DNA of 64,000 nucleotides from Allomyces macrogynus ATCC 38327 (GCA_000151295.1 GG745342.1:265417-329416); one strand, 5' to 3'; positions 1-11,235 are shown, counted from the stretch's first letter. Made by a program: numbers and translations. Notes: generated by a model from the letters alone, not told the origin.

Positions 1-679
1 TGAGCCGATTGCGCGAGACGTCGAGCTCGACAAGACTCGACAAGTGGCCGAGTTGCACGGGCAGCTCAGTCAGGTGGTTCTTGGCGACCGACAGGACCGT
101 CAGGTGCGTTAGGTACCCGACGTGGGGCGGCAGCCTGGTAATCGCGTTGCAGCAGCTACGTATTGCGCGGAGCGTTCGTCAACACCAGATCCAGTTTTGG
201 AGGATGCAAGTCGCGATCCAGTCAGCGTACAGCTGTAGAACGTTCGCGGCGCGCAAACTGCCGACGCCCGGCGCGATCTCGACAACGCCGCGCGAGCACA
301 GACCCACATTCACGGTACTCTCGAGCTCGCCCGCCGTCACGGGCAAGTCGTCGGGCACCGCCGCATCGCCCGTGTTCGGGTCGCGCGGGAGAACACTCAG
401 CAGGGCCGCAAGCGGGACCGAAGTCGCGTCAGCACCCACGCCGTACTCATTGCGCAGCGCGGCTTGCACGAGCACGGGCAGCTGCACGACCGGTAACGCG
501 AGTGTGGCTGGGCGCGGGTCCTGCGTGGCCGCGGTAAGGATATGGTGCAGCAAAGCGCGCTCGGCGGCCGTGTACTTGCGCCAGGCGATCACGGCGTGCG
601 CGGGATCGGTCGTGAGCGGGGCCACGGCGCGCGGGACGGCGGCAGCGGCGGCGCTCGCGGACGACGGGCCCTGGCCCAT
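1..679 (-). CDS. Leucine-rich-repeat protein, N-terminal part (runs off left edge)
   Basis: Minus-strand gene starting at the ATG at 679-677. Exon 1 is 231-679, the intron is 156-230 (75 nt; GTACGC donor, TACGTAG acceptor) and exon 2 runs from 155 past base 1. The N-terminus MGQGPSS matches an N-myristoylation signal (Gly2, Ser6), which suggests membrane attachment. About 140 residues without a recognised domain follow. Exon 2 then encodes typical LRRs (LTELPVQLGHLSSLVELDV and the repeat before it) with the LxxLxVxxNxL spacing of RAS-binding or CCR4-type LRRs. The splice keeps frame and removes the stop that would otherwise end exon 1. The rest of the protein lies outside the window, so whether an enzyme or signalling domain follows cannot be seen. 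The LRR assignment is secure; the role is unknown. Confidence 0.72.
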
Positions 680-1210
680 GATGGTCGTTGGGTCGAGATA
701 AGCGTGATCCAAGTCGTGCTTGCGGGACTGTCGTTTTGCTTCGCGCTTGAGCTGACCGCGATGTCCTCGTGCACTGTGCGTCCAGGATGCTTGGCGCGTC
801 CGGATCGGGCGCGTCGACCGCGCAGGAGCGTGCTTGACGAGCGTGCGTGTGCTCGAGTTGGTGCTGTCGTGCACGGTCCGTGACGAGCTGCAAGGGGGGC
901 ACGGGTGCAGCCAGTGCTGTTGGAGCATGCGCGGCGCGCACTGCCGGCGTCGCTGCTGATGTGATGCCGGGCGGTCCTCTGCCTCTGCGGGCGGCGTCGT
1001 GGCGGCGCGCACTGTTGTTGCCGTCGCCGTCGATGGTTGGTCGTGGTTGCCGTCGACTTTCGCGAAGGGGCGAAATGAAGTGCGATGGATTTGCCTCTGC
1101 TTTCGTTGTGCGCGTCGGTGGCGGCGGTGGCGGTGGGGCCGATGGCCGGCCTGGCTGATTATATACCTGCTCTGAAAAAAGAATTAACCCCGTCCAGAGG
1201 TGTAAAGTTC
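680..1210. other. Intergenic: LRR gene 5' region and tRNA upstream region
   Basis: No gene recognised. The minus-strand frame stays open upstream of the LRR start, but it is low-complexity and lacks domain signal. An A-rich stretch and a TATA element precede the tRNA. Confidence 0.5.
1160..1167 (+). promoter_or_regulatory. TATATACC element upstream of tRNA-Gln copy 1
   Basis: TATATACC begins 51 nt before the mature tRNA 5' end. The same octamer lies 52 nt before the second tRNA-Gln (8680-8687) although the surrounding DNA differs. This suggests an upstream TFIIIB/TBP site that assists the internal A and B boxes, as known for fission yeast tRNA genes. Confidence 0.5.
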
Positions 1211-1282
1211 GGTCCCATAGTGTAGTGGTTAGCACTCTGGACTTTGAATCCAGCAACCTGAGTTCGAATCTCAGTGGGACCG
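1211..1282 (+). tRNA. tRNA-Gln (anticodon TTG), copy 1
   Basis: A 72-nt cloverleaf. The 7-bp acceptor stem pairs GGTCCCA with TGGGACC and is followed by discriminator G. The anticodon arm CTGGA-cTTTGaa-TCCAG puts anticodon TTG at 1244-1246, which reads the Gln codon CAA. The A box is TAGTGTAGTGG and the B box is GAGTTCGAATC. There is no intron. It is identical to the copy at 8732-8803. Confidence 0.97.
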
Positions 1283-1321
1283 CTGTTACGCATCGCTCAA
1301 GAATGACAGAGCGAAACAGAC

Positions 1322-1328
1322 TTTTTTT
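1322..1328 (+). terminator. Pol III T-tract after tRNA-Gln copy 1
   Basis: A run of seven T, 39 nt downstream of the tRNA. It is the first T tract long enough to act as a pol III terminator. Confidence 0.6.
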
Positions 1329-1687
1329 CCATCTCTTCCTGTTTCTGATTTCTTGTTTTTAACATTTTTATATATTAATGCTTCTCCTCAGCGCTCCCTC
1401 CATTTGCGCTCTTCGCCACCTCCCCGACCACCACCGCCGCCGCCCTCTCGCCTCCGCCCGCACACCGCCGCCACCTGCGCGACCGTGTGCCGCGCTCGCT
1501 CTGCACACGCACGCTGCTAGTCGCCACGCCGGGCCGCATTGCCCCCACGCGAGCGCTGGCCGCCCGCCGCCGAGCCAATCCTCCAACCAACCGTCGAGAG
1601 CGAGCCTGAACGAACCGCACGCACCTCGCCACACGTCCCTGCGCCGCAACCCCGCACCCGACCGACCGCTTCTCCCGCCATCAACCC
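1329..1687. other. 5' region of the syntaxin gene
   Basis: A CT-rich leader running into the syntaxin ATG. The open frames here are shadows of its low complexity. No TATA box or other defined site stands out. Confidence 0.5.
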
Positions 1688-3207
1688 ATGTCCGGCTACC
1701 CACCACCGCGCCCGCCCGCTGGCGGCGGCGGCTTCAGCGATCGCAACGGCCCGCGCTACGGCAACGACCGCCCCGACCGCGGCGGCCACAGCGATCGTAA
1801 CGGCGCCGGGTACCCTGACCGCGGCGGGTACTCTGACGCGCGCGGCCCGAGTCCACGCGGCGGGCCGAATCCACGCGGTCCACCACCCAACGCCAGCGGA
1901 TTCGGTCCCGCGCCCATGCACCGGCCCTCCGACGCCGGGTCGATGCGTAGCGGTAATGGTGGTGGCGGCCGTGTGCAGCCGTCAATGTCGCCACCCGCGG
2001 GCGGGCCGCGCGACCGGATGGCGCAATTACGCGTACGTCCGTCATGCCGGCAAGTGCACGGCCGCACTAGCCAACGCTGACGACGTGCACTTCCTGTCGC
2101 TAGGCCGCCGGGATTCAGCGACCCATGACCATGGCCCCCGGCGCGAACGGCGCTGGGGTCGAAATGTCCCCATTGGGCCCCGGGGACAAGGGCGTCGCCC
2201 GGTTCCTTGACGACGTGGCTGCCATGGATGCGGCGCTCAAGCGCGTGCGCAACGACCTGCAGCACTTGGACCAGCTGCACCGGCGCGCGTTTGATGCGAT
2301 GCCCGACCACCAAATGGCCGCGAACCAGCGCGAGATTGACCAGGTGACGGAAATGACGAAGGATGTGTTGGGCCGGATTCGGTCGGATATGGCGGGTACG
2401 GGGCACCCTTTAGGAACGGTCTTGAACTGGATCTGGATCACTGACCGGTTCGATTCGCGGATAGCGCTCGACAAGGAACTTGGCGGCATGACCAAGGGCA
2501 CCGCCGACTACGTCATGTGCGCGAACCAGCTCGTCACCGTCAAGAAAAAATACCAAGAGGACGTGCGCGCCTTCCACGCGGCCGAGACCGCCTTCCAGCA
2601 GCGGCAGCGCGACCGCATGCTGCGTGAAATGCGCATCGTGCAACCTGACGCGACCGACGCCGACGTCGACGAGTACATGGCGTCCGGCGGGCAAATCTTT
2701 GCGCAACAAGTACTGCACTCGTCGCGGTACGGCGAGGCGCGGCGCGCGTTGCAGTCGGTGCAAGACCGGCACGCCGAGCTGCAGGCGATTGAGCGCACCG
2801 TCGAGGAATTGGCGCAGCTTTTTCTCGATTTGAATACGCTGATTGAGCAGCAGGATTACACGATCACGCAGATCACCGAACATGTCGAGGACACGGTCGT
2901 CGACCTGGAAAAGGGCGAGAAGGAGATTGAAAAGGCCGTCGAGATTCGGAAAAACTCGATCAAGTGGTCGTGGTACCTGTGCGCGTGCGTGATCGTGATC
3001 ATCATTGCCGTCGCCGTTTACCTGTTTGTGTTTGGGCCGTTCTCGTACCTGATTTTCGGCAGCAAGGAGGGGGCCGCGGCCGCCGTTACGACGACAACGA
3101 CCGTCGCGGGCGCGACGCCGACGCCGACCGCGTCGGCAACAGGAGGGGCTGGGCCAAGCCCGACGCCCGGCGCACCCGCGGCACCGACACCGACCAAGGC
3201 GCCGTGA
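1688..3207 (+). CDS. Syntaxin-like Qa-SNARE (Sso/Psy1 type) with long N- and C-terminal tails
   Basis: Three exons: 1688-2032, 2104-2395 and 2465-3207 (459 residues). Intron 1 (2033-2103) has a GTACGT donor; intron 2 (2396-2464) is 69 nt, stop-free and a multiple of three. Residues 1-115 are a Gly/Pro/Arg/Asp-rich disordered tail with DRGG/DRNG motifs. An Habc-type three-helix region follows (GVARFLDDVAAMDAALKRV onward), joined across intron 2 as RIRSDMAALDKELGG. The SNARE helix runs from LAQLFLDLNTLIEQQDYTI to the basic juxtamembrane KNSIKW, and its zero-layer Gln lies in IEQQD. A hydrophobic anchor (WYLCACVIVIIIAVAVYLF) follows. Plasma-membrane syntaxins normally end just past this anchor; here about 50 Thr/Ala/Pro-rich residues follow and would be extracellular. 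The expected role is the target-membrane SNARE for exocytosis. Confidence 0.9.
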
Positions 3208-3870
3208 GATGCGCGCATTTGCACTTTTTGGCTTGGTTGGCGCGTTCAAGTTATCGCATCCACCCTCGTGTATAGTCTCCATTGCAACCATGTTTGTTCT
3301 AGCTTTGCTTTGTTGCATGTGCCGTTTCTCTTTCCAGTTTGGACGTTTTGCTTCCCAGTGGCTGCAAGGAACGGTTCGCGGCAGTCAGCTGTATGGCCCA
3401 CCCACCAACGATGGTGTACGTCAAATACGAGGCCCGTTCGGCTTACTCTCGCGCTCAGCACTCCGCGAAGTATTTAGGTACGCTGGTGATGATCGGCGCC
3501 TGCTCTCGTTGGTGCCTGGCGCGACTCGGCGCGACTTGAGCATCGATTTTGCCGGTTCATTGAACGATCAACCGTAATTAACGCGGTCAGGTGACTTGAT
3601 CGCTTCCTTTCTTGCTCTCGTCCTTGGCGCGCATCTTCGTTGTCCGCGACCCCATTTCCTCCTTTCTCTCCCCACCAAGACACGGCAAGACTCGCCGCAT
3701 TCGCACTAGACGGTCGCCGGCACGCGCATTGCGGACGCCCCGCTGGCCGGGACGCCCCCACACGTCGACAGGCTGTCGCGACTCCACTTTCTATCCTTGC
3801 GCGCCGCGCCCTCCTCCTCTTCGCTCAACCCCCCCCCCCCCACCCCCCAAAGAGAGAGGACCCCCTTTTT
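3208..3870. other. Intergenic, ending in a C homopolymer next to the gap
   Basis: Separates the syntaxin from the P4-ATPase. Short open frames here show no family features. A 13-C run (3829-3841) precedes the unsequenced gap, which suggests sequencing dropout. Confidence 0.5.
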
Positions 3871-3970
3871 NNNNNNNNNNNNNNNNNNNNNNNNNNNNNN
3901 NNNNNNNNNNNNNNNNNNNNNNNNNNNNNNNNNNNNNNNNNNNNNNNNNNNNNNNNNNNNNNNNNNNNNN
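3871..3970. other. Assembly gap (100 N)
   Basis: Exactly 100 N, the usual placeholder for a gap of unknown size. The start codon and first exon(s) of the P4-ATPase fall here. Confidence 0.99.
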
Positions 3971-6900
3971 CCGCCGACGTGTCGGGCATTGGACGAGACT
4001 CGACTCGAGCGGCCGCGGCACCAGCGACTCGGGCGTCGGGCGGTACATTCACCTGAACGACGCGGAGAAGAACGCGAGCTACGGGTACCTGCACAATGCT
4101 ATTTCGACGGCCAAGTACAATGTGTTGTCGTTTGTGCCCAAGTTCCTGCTCGGCGAGTTCTCGAAATACGCGAACCTGTTTTTCCTGTTTACGGCGAGCA
4201 TCCAGCAGATTGAGGGGATCAGTCCGACGAGCAAGGTGCGCTGCGCATGGTTGCTCGCGTGATTTCCGCGGCCAGTGGTTACGCGTGATTGACGGACGCG
4301 CCCGCCAACCGTCTAGCTCACGACTATCATCCCGCTCGCGGCGGTCCTGCTGTGCACGGCGTTCAAGGAGGCCATGGAGGACCTGAAGCGGCACCGCGCC
4401 GACAACGAAGTGAACGCGCGGCTCGTCAAGGTGCTCGTCGGGTCCGAATTCATCCCGAAGCGGTGGGATGAGGTCGTTGTCGGCGACATTGTCCGCGTCG
4501 AGAACGGCGAGTTTTTCGCGGCCGACCTGCTCCTGCTCTCGTCGTCGGAACCCGACGCGATCTGCTACGTGGAAACGGCCAATTTGGACGGTGAGACAAA
4601 CCTGAAAATCAAGCAAGGACGGAAAGAGACGGGCCACTTGACGTCGCCTGAGCAAGTCGCGACATTGCACGGCACGATCGAGTCGGAGCGGCCCAACAAC
4701 TCACTTTATACGTTTGACGGCACGCTCAAGCTCGCCAACCAGCAAGTGCCGCTCGATCCGGCGCAGGTATTGCTGCGCGGCGCGCAGTTGCGCAACACGC
4801 CGTGGGTCTATGGCGTCGCCATTTTCACGGGGCACGAGTCGAAACTGATGCGCAACGCGTCGGCGGCACCGATCAAGCGCACCAATATGGAGCGTATGAC
4901 CAATACGCAGATTGTGTTCCTGTTCTTGATCTTGCTCGCGCTCGCGCTCGCTTGCTCGGTCGGCACGCTGATTCTCGACTTGGAGACGGTCCAGTGGTAC
5001 CTTGCGTCGCGCGGCGCGAATGCTGAGTACACGGAGGGGGTCGCGTTCCTGCGCAATGTGCTCACGTTCATCATCTGTACGTTGAACTTTCACCTCCACC
5101 ATCCGTCCCGCGCCCGGGCCATTCCCTCACCGACCTGTTCGGTCGTCGTCTAGTGTTCAACAACCTGATTCCGATCTCGCTCATGGTCACAGTCGAGATC
5201 GTCAAGTACCAGCAGGCGCAGCTGATCAACGCCGACCTCGACATGTACTACGAGCTGTCTGACACGCCGGCGTTGTGCCGGACGTCGTCGCTCGTCGAGG
5301 AACTCGGCCAAATCGAGTACATTTTCTCCGACAAGACGGGCACGCTGACCTGCAACGTCATGCAGTACCGGCAGTGCGTGATTGCCGGTACCTGCTACAC
5401 GGACAAGCTGCCGGAGGGTAAGAAGAACGGCGACACCATGTCGGACGCGTCGGCACTGCAGATTTACGATTTCGCGAGGCTGACCGCGGACCTCGACGGC
5501 CCGCACGGCGCGGACGTGCACGAGTTTCTGTTTTTGCTCAGTGCCTGCCACACGGTCATTCCTTCTTTGCCCGACGACGGTCTGCCGGGCGAGATCAAGT
5601 ACCAGGCGAGTTCGCCCGACGAGGGAGCGCTGGTCGCCGGCGCGCAGGCGCTCGGGTACCTCTTCCACACGCGGCGGCCGACGACGATCACGATCAATGT
5701 GCGCGGGCCAGCGCGACGTGGAAGTCGAGGTGCTCAACATTTGCGAATTCAACTCGACGCGCAAGCGCATGTCGGCCGTGCTCCGCTTACCCGACGGGAC
5801 CATCAAAGCTCTACACCAAGGGCGCCGATACGGTGATTCTCGAGCGGCTCGACAAGCGGCCCGGAATGAACCCGTACGTGCCGGCGACGCTGGCCGCGCT
5901 GGAAGAGTATGCGACTGAGGGACTGCGCACGCTGTGTATTGCCCACCGCACGGTGCCGCCGGACGAGTACGCGGCGTGGGCGGCGGTGTATGAAAAGGCG
6001 GCGACGACGCTCGTGGATCGCGCCGAGGAGCTCGACAAGGCGGCCGAGTTGATTGAAAAGGATTTGGTGCTCCTCGGGGCCACAGCGATCGAGGACAAGT
6101 TGCAGGATGGGGTACCGGAGACGATTGCGACACTGGCCATGGCCGGGATCAAGATTTGGTATGTCGGGCGCCAGGCTCTCAATACCGCCGTGGTTCGAAA
6201 AACTGACGCGGCGGTGTTGATTTTTCGTAGGGTTCTCACGGGCGACAGGCAGGAGACCGCAATCAACATTGGCTACTCGGCAAAGCTCTTAACCGAAGAT
6301 ATGAACCTGCTCGTGCTCAACTACGACAATTTCCCAGAAACCAAGGCCGAACTCGAGCGGCAGCTCGCACAAGTGCGGTCGCTTGCCGCGGCGACCGCCG
6401 CAACCACCGCCGTCGTCGACTACCAGGAACCAGTTGCTGAAACCATGACCACGGGCCTGTTGCGCGGCGCCAACACGACCATGCACTTGCTCGGGTCGGC
6501 CATGGGCATGCCGCTCAAGCAGACGGCCGCGTCGCAAGCCGCTGCGGCGGGTTCAAACGAGTCGGAAGCGCTCGCGCTGATTATTGATGGCCGCACGCTG
6601 CAGTTTGCGCTGTCCAAGGAACTCGAGCAGCAGTTTTTGGAACTCGCGTGCATGTGCAAGGCCGTGCTGTGTTGCCGCGTGAGCCCGCTGCAAAAGTCGT
6701 TGGTCGTGAAGCTCGTCAAGGAGCATCGCAGGTCGACGACGCTCGGTACGTCGATTGATGGACTCTGCGTGAGAGGGGTGGCCGAGAAACTGACACTTGG
6801 CGGATGGCTGGCCTCTAGCGATCGGCGACGGCGCTAACGACGTGTCGATGATCCAGGCGGCTCACGTCGGGGTCGGGATCAACGGCATGGAGGGTCTGCA

Positions 6901-7960
6901 GGCGGCGCGGTCGGCCGATTTCGCGATTGCGCAGTTCCGGTACCTGCGCAAGCTGCTGCTCGTGCACGGCGCGTGGTCCTACCAGCGGCTCGCCAAGCTG
7001 ATCCTCTACTCGTTCTACAAGAACATTTGCCTCTACATGACGCAGTTTTGGGTACGCTCGCTGGTTGAGTCGTGGCGTGAACTTTGCTCCCCCACTTTGT
7101 CCCCCTTTTCGATTCTGAACTGACCCACCCGGGTCCGACGCTAGTTTGCCTTGTTCACGCTCTTCTCAGGTCAAACCGTCTACGAGTCATGGACGATCTC
7201 GTTCTTCAACGTAGCCTTTGCCGTGCTCCCGCCGCTGGTCATGGGCATTTTCGACCAACACGCGTCGGCGCGCATGCTTGACCGGTACCCGCAAATGTAC
7301 TTCTCCGGCCCGAAAGGCGAGTTTTTCAACGTGCGCATCTTCTGGGCGTGGACGCTCAACGCCGTCTGGCACTCGATCGTGCTCTACTTTGTGACCACGA
7401 CCATCTTCGACCCGGACGTGGTCATGGGCACGGGCCATGCCGCAGGCCACTGGGCCATGGGATCGACGCTGTACACGGCGGTTCTCGCGACTGTCCTTTT
7501 TAAGGCGGCGCTTGCGACCGCCTGGTGGACCAAATGGGCGTGGCTCGCCATGTTCGGGTCGCTCGCGCTGTGGCTCGTCTTCCTGCCGATCTACGCAGTC
7601 GTTGCGCCGCTGCTCGGCGTCTCGCGCGAACTCGCGGGCGTTCAGTACCTCCTCGCTGCGCCCACCTTCTGGCTGACGTCCGTCATTGTCGTACCGGCGC
7701 TCTGTCTCGTCCGCGACGTGGCCGTCAAGTACTACACGCGGCAGCACCGCGCGCGCGCGTTCCATATCGTGCAGGAGATTCAGAAGTTCAACTTGCCGGA
7801 TTACCGGCCGCGGATGGAACGGTTCCGGCTGGCCGTGCACAAGGCGCGCGTCGCGCAGCGGCTCAAGCGTGCGCGCGGGTTTGCGTTCTCGCAGAATGAG
7901 TCGGGGCAGGCCGATTTGATTCGCGTGTATGATACGACGGTACGCAAGCCCAAGGGGTAA
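3971..7960 (+). CDS. DRS2: Drs2-type P4-ATPase (phospholipid flippase), 5' partial, two frameshifts
   Basis: Flips aminophospholipids to the cytosolic leaflet of Golgi and plasma membranes. The first readable exon has the Drs2 block [15 protein letters not shown] and [18 protein letters not shown]. Introns: 4236-4316, 5077-5153, 6159-6230 (72 nt, stop-free), 6746-6818 and 7052-7144. Landmarks are the actuator DGET (about 4588), NNLIPISL in TM4, the phosphorylated Asp of DKTGTLT (codon 5330-5332), [16 protein letters not shown] (5818), [12 protein letters not shown] (6232 on) and GDGAND (Asp codon 6827-6829). The C-terminal TM block includes [15 protein letters not shown] and [10 protein letters not shown]. 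Two extra bases break the frame, one in GGG (5705-5707) and one in AAA (5805-5807); removing each restores the family sequence. They are probably sequencing errors, because everything else looks conserved. The N-terminus is lost in the gap. Confidence 0.93.
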
Positions 7961-8679
7961 AGGGGGGAGAGATTTGGGAGGGTGGGGAAGGCGCGAATCG
8001 GACTGAGGAGGAGGGGAATATACTCTTGACTTTGGTTTTGCGCGACGCGTCCTTTGTGGGGAAGGCCCATATTTCCTTTTCGAGGTCTTACTCTGATGTG
8101 AAGACTGTAGCGCACGCGCTTGTGCTACGGACCTGCAACATAACCAAGCGAGAGATACAACGCGACGAGCCCACGATCGGTGCTGCCTCACCAGGACGGG
8201 CTGGGCGTCAAACTCGCAGACGAGAGCAAGGGCGTGGGGGAGACACGATTCCATGGACAAACTTCCGGCATTGAACATGTTTGGTCGGTCGATTTAACGT
8301 GTCACTTCATCGAGAGCGAAAAGGAGAGAGACAATGATGGAACGCTTGAGGTTAGGGGGTAGGCTGCTCGATAGTCAGCAGCGCCGTCTGGGACACGGGT
8401 GCCGAATGGTACTGTTGTTCCGTACGCCAGCTCTCGTTTTGTTTGACCTGAGTTGAACTCATTTTTGCTCAGCAATTGTCTTCAGGCCAGCGCATTGAAA
8501 GTACGCAGCTGTCTCACTGTTGCTCGCTTTGTCTCTCTGTTGTGGGGCGCGCGTTGGCCGCGGATCACTCGCTAAACCTCGCCATTGGGTTCTCGTCGTC
8601 ATCGACTTGCGCAAGCAGTCAAAATGAAACGCATCAATGACTGGGGGTGGGTGGAGTGCGTCATATTGGTCCAGCTAAA
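7961..8679. other. Intergenic between flippase and tRNA-Gln copy 2
   Basis: No conserved reading frame. It carries the flippase 3' UTR and the tRNA upstream region. Confidence 0.5.
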
Positions 8680-8687
8680 TATATACC
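8680..8687 (+). promoter_or_regulatory. TATATACC element upstream of tRNA-Gln copy 2
   Basis: The same octamer as at 1160-1167, 52 nt before the mature tRNA. Flanking DNA is otherwise unlike copy 1, so the element appears selectively kept. Confidence 0.5.
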
Positions 8688-8731
8688 AAATCCGGCCCCT
8701 GTGAGAACCGCCACCGTAAGGAGGAAAAATC

Positions 8732-8803
8732 GGTCCCATAGTGTAGTGGTTAGCACTCTGGACTTTGAATCCAGCAACCTGAGTTCGAATCTCAGTGGGA
8801 CCG
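8732..8803 (+). tRNA. tRNA-Gln (anticodon TTG), copy 2
   Basis: Base-for-base identical to the tRNA at 1211-1282; anticodon TTG at 8765-8767. No T tract of four or more follows until TTTT at 8864-8867, 61 nt downstream, so its termination signal is weaker than that of copy 1. Confidence 0.97.
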
Positions 8804-9360
8804 TTTATTAATGGATTGTGATTCTGTTTGCGCACCGCACCAGATGTCGGCTTTCTTGCAATCTTTTGCCAGCGGTGTTGAAGGAACAAAATCATTGACT
8901 GGATTTGACCCCACTAGTCGGGTGGGTGTCTCTGGCAGGCCTGTGGAACTCGCTCGCCAGAGAACATAATTAGTTTGAGCACGCCATGGGGTCAGTGCTG
9001 TCAGAATGAAGTGCGGCGCCCTGCACAGTAGACACCCTTTCCTGTGAGCGCGAACACGGACGATCTTTCGTTGGGCATTCATGTGTGTGAGGGGGAAGGG
9101 GATGGCGACTCTGACCTCGCGGCTCTGCCAGTCATCGAATTCCATGCAATAAATATTGATTGTTCCCGGCACAAGTCTTCCCGGCCCGCTCCCTTCCCTC
9201 CACCCGCGGCAACATCCCTATCATGTACGTGATACAGTCCCCGCCCGCTATCCATCCGTGCGGGGCTCCGTGCTTGCAGCAAAGTCGCATCAATCAAATG
9301 GCTTCCCCAGTCGTCGTTACACGCTTCCCCCATCCCCCCCCCCCCCCCCCCAAAGTTAGT
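8804..9360. other. Intergenic 3' of subtilase with an 18-C run
   Basis: No gene seen. A run of 18 C (9334-9351) lies just past the subtilase stop codon, inside its presumed 3' UTR (as poly-G on the transcript). Confidence 0.6.
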
Positions 9361-11235
9361 TCACGAGAAGAGCACGGCCGACGCGTTGGCGAGCGTCAGT
9401 AGGCCCGGGTCCGAGTACAATATGGCGTTGGGCGACGTCGAGTTGGACGGCAAGCCCGTTAGCATGGCTGTCGTCGCGGTGCGCACCAGGTACTCTTTCG
9501 TGAGCGGCACGCCAACGTTGAATTGCGCGAGGAGTTGTGCGATTACGCCCTATAATTCACCCCGTCAGCACCGCGTCCCAACCGCATCGAATACCGGAAC
9601 CCGTACCGCAGCATGCGGCGCCGCCATACTCGTCCCGCTCATCAACTTGGTCGCGTTGACCCCCAACGTCGATGCGCCGAGCACGGCCTCGCCCGGCGCA
9701 AACAGCGTCACACACTTGCCGTAGTTGCTGAACGCCGAGATCGTGTCGAAGCGCGACATGGACCCGACGACGACCGCGGCCGAGCACGACGAGGGCGACT
9801 TGACACACGCGTCAGCGGCCGAGTTGCCAGCAGCAACAACGACGTGCACGTTGGCCTGCGTCGCGGCGGTGATGGCGTTGTTCAGGAACGTGGAAAAGTC
9901 GCCGGAGATGGACATGTTGATGATGCTCGGGCGGCCCGTCGAGGTGGCGCGGTTCACGACCCTATAGGACGCGGTGGTGGGGCGTGAGCGGACTGCGACA
10001 TTGACGATGGGGACATGGTTCAGCGAGCGCACGCACCAGTTGATGGCGGCGACGACCGTCGACCAGAACCCGGACCCGGCCGCGTTGAGCACCTTGACGT
10101 CGATAATGTTGGCGTTTTTCGCGACCCCGTAGTTGGTCCCGGCCATGACGCTTGCGACAAACGTGCCGTGGCCGTTCAAGTCGCCGTCGGTCTCATTCAC
10201 GAGATTCACGCCAAGAATCGCGCGGCCGCCAAAGTCCGAATGTTCTAAGACATGAGGCCCACCACCGTCAGCGACCCCATCCTCGAGCGGACCATGAACG
10301 CGAGACCAGTGAAACCAACAACGTACGCGAAAACACGCCCGTGTCCAAAACATACACGTCGACCCCGGCCCCGGCACGCGTCATGAACGCATACTGCCCC
10401 GCGGACGTGGCCGTGATCGCCGGCTTCGACCGCGCACTAATCCTCGCCAGCCCCCACGCGCTCGTCGCCAGCGGCGCCTGGTAGACCGTACTCCCGACCT
10501 GCGTCCAGGGCGTCCCCTGCCACCCATTCAACTTCACGGCCGCGTCGCGCTCCACCATTGCCACTTCGGGCCGCGCCCGCAGGAGAGCGACCGCGCGCGC
10601 ACTGCGCAAGACCGCCGCGTACCCACGAATCGGTGCCGGGTCCTTGCCGGCCACCAACGTCACAGGCGCGCGCGCGTTCAGCCGCGTCCGCCGAGTCCCG
10701 CGCCGCCGGCCCGACGTGTAGTTCCGCTGCGGACGAATGTTGTAGGTGTGCACGAGGCCGCGGTACCGCCACCGCGTGCGAGGCGGGTCGTCGGAAGACA
10801 CGGACCCGCCATCGACGACGGGCAGGTCGCCGTCGGTCGCCGGGCCCGTGGTGGCCGAGACGTTGAAGACGTTGGCGGCGGCCCACGCGAGATGATGCCG
10901 GACTACGCGAGGGGGGAGAGAGCGCAATGAGGATAGCTGCGCGCGGGGCAGCGGACGGGAAAAGCGCAGGGCGCAGAATGGAGGTGCGGACATTCCGAGT
11001 CGGTCAAGCCTGCTCGCAGCTGCACAAGGTACCGGTTCCCGACGGCGGGCGTGCTGCGTGTGCTGCTGGTGCTGGTGCTCGTCATGGCTGCCGCGGATCC
11101 GGACGGGGAAGGAGGGACCGACGCGGCGTGCACAGCGCCGACAACGGTGAGGGTAGCGAGCACGGCCAGGATCAAGGCAGCAGCGCGCAAGACGGCAGCG
11201 ATCGGCGCGGGCCGGGGTTTGGAGGAGCGGAGCAT
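9361..11235 (-). CDS. Secreted subtilisin-like serine protease (S8, proteinase K type) with I9 propeptide
   Basis: Five exons on the minus strand: 10992-11235, 10327-10902, 10037-10244, 9607-9961 and 9361-9549 (523 residues). The protein starts with a signal peptide (MLRSSKPRP, then a hydrophobic core to GAVHA). An inhibitor-I9 propeptide follows (RYLVQLRAG ... IRGYAAVLRSARAVALL ... VAMVERDAAVKLN). The catalytic Asp is in VDVYVLDTGVF, the His in LNGHGTFVASVMAGT, the oxyanion Asn in VVAAGNS and the Ser in SGTSMAAPHAAGVIA. Each splice restores a family motif, for example TGVF-SQHSDFGGRA and AAINW-VVNRA. Two introns (9962-10036, 75 nt; 9550-9606, 57 nt) are multiples of three, so unspliced readings look partly open. 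Expected to be a secreted or vacuolar endopeptidase made as a zymogen. A His in AAPHAAG and the complete triad indicate activity. Confidence 0.93.

Noticed and set aside
2410..3318. 302-residue open frame on the minus strand opposite the syntaxin
   Set aside because: Shadow frame created by high GC; the plus strand carries the SNARE motifs.
3612..3870. Open frames upstream of the gap as the flippase N-terminus
   Set aside because: No similarity to Drs2 N-termini, and the frame across an unknown-size gap is meaningless.
9334..9351. C-run as a telomere-like or G-quadruplex element
   Set aside because: A pure homopolymer with no repeat unit; likely slippage.
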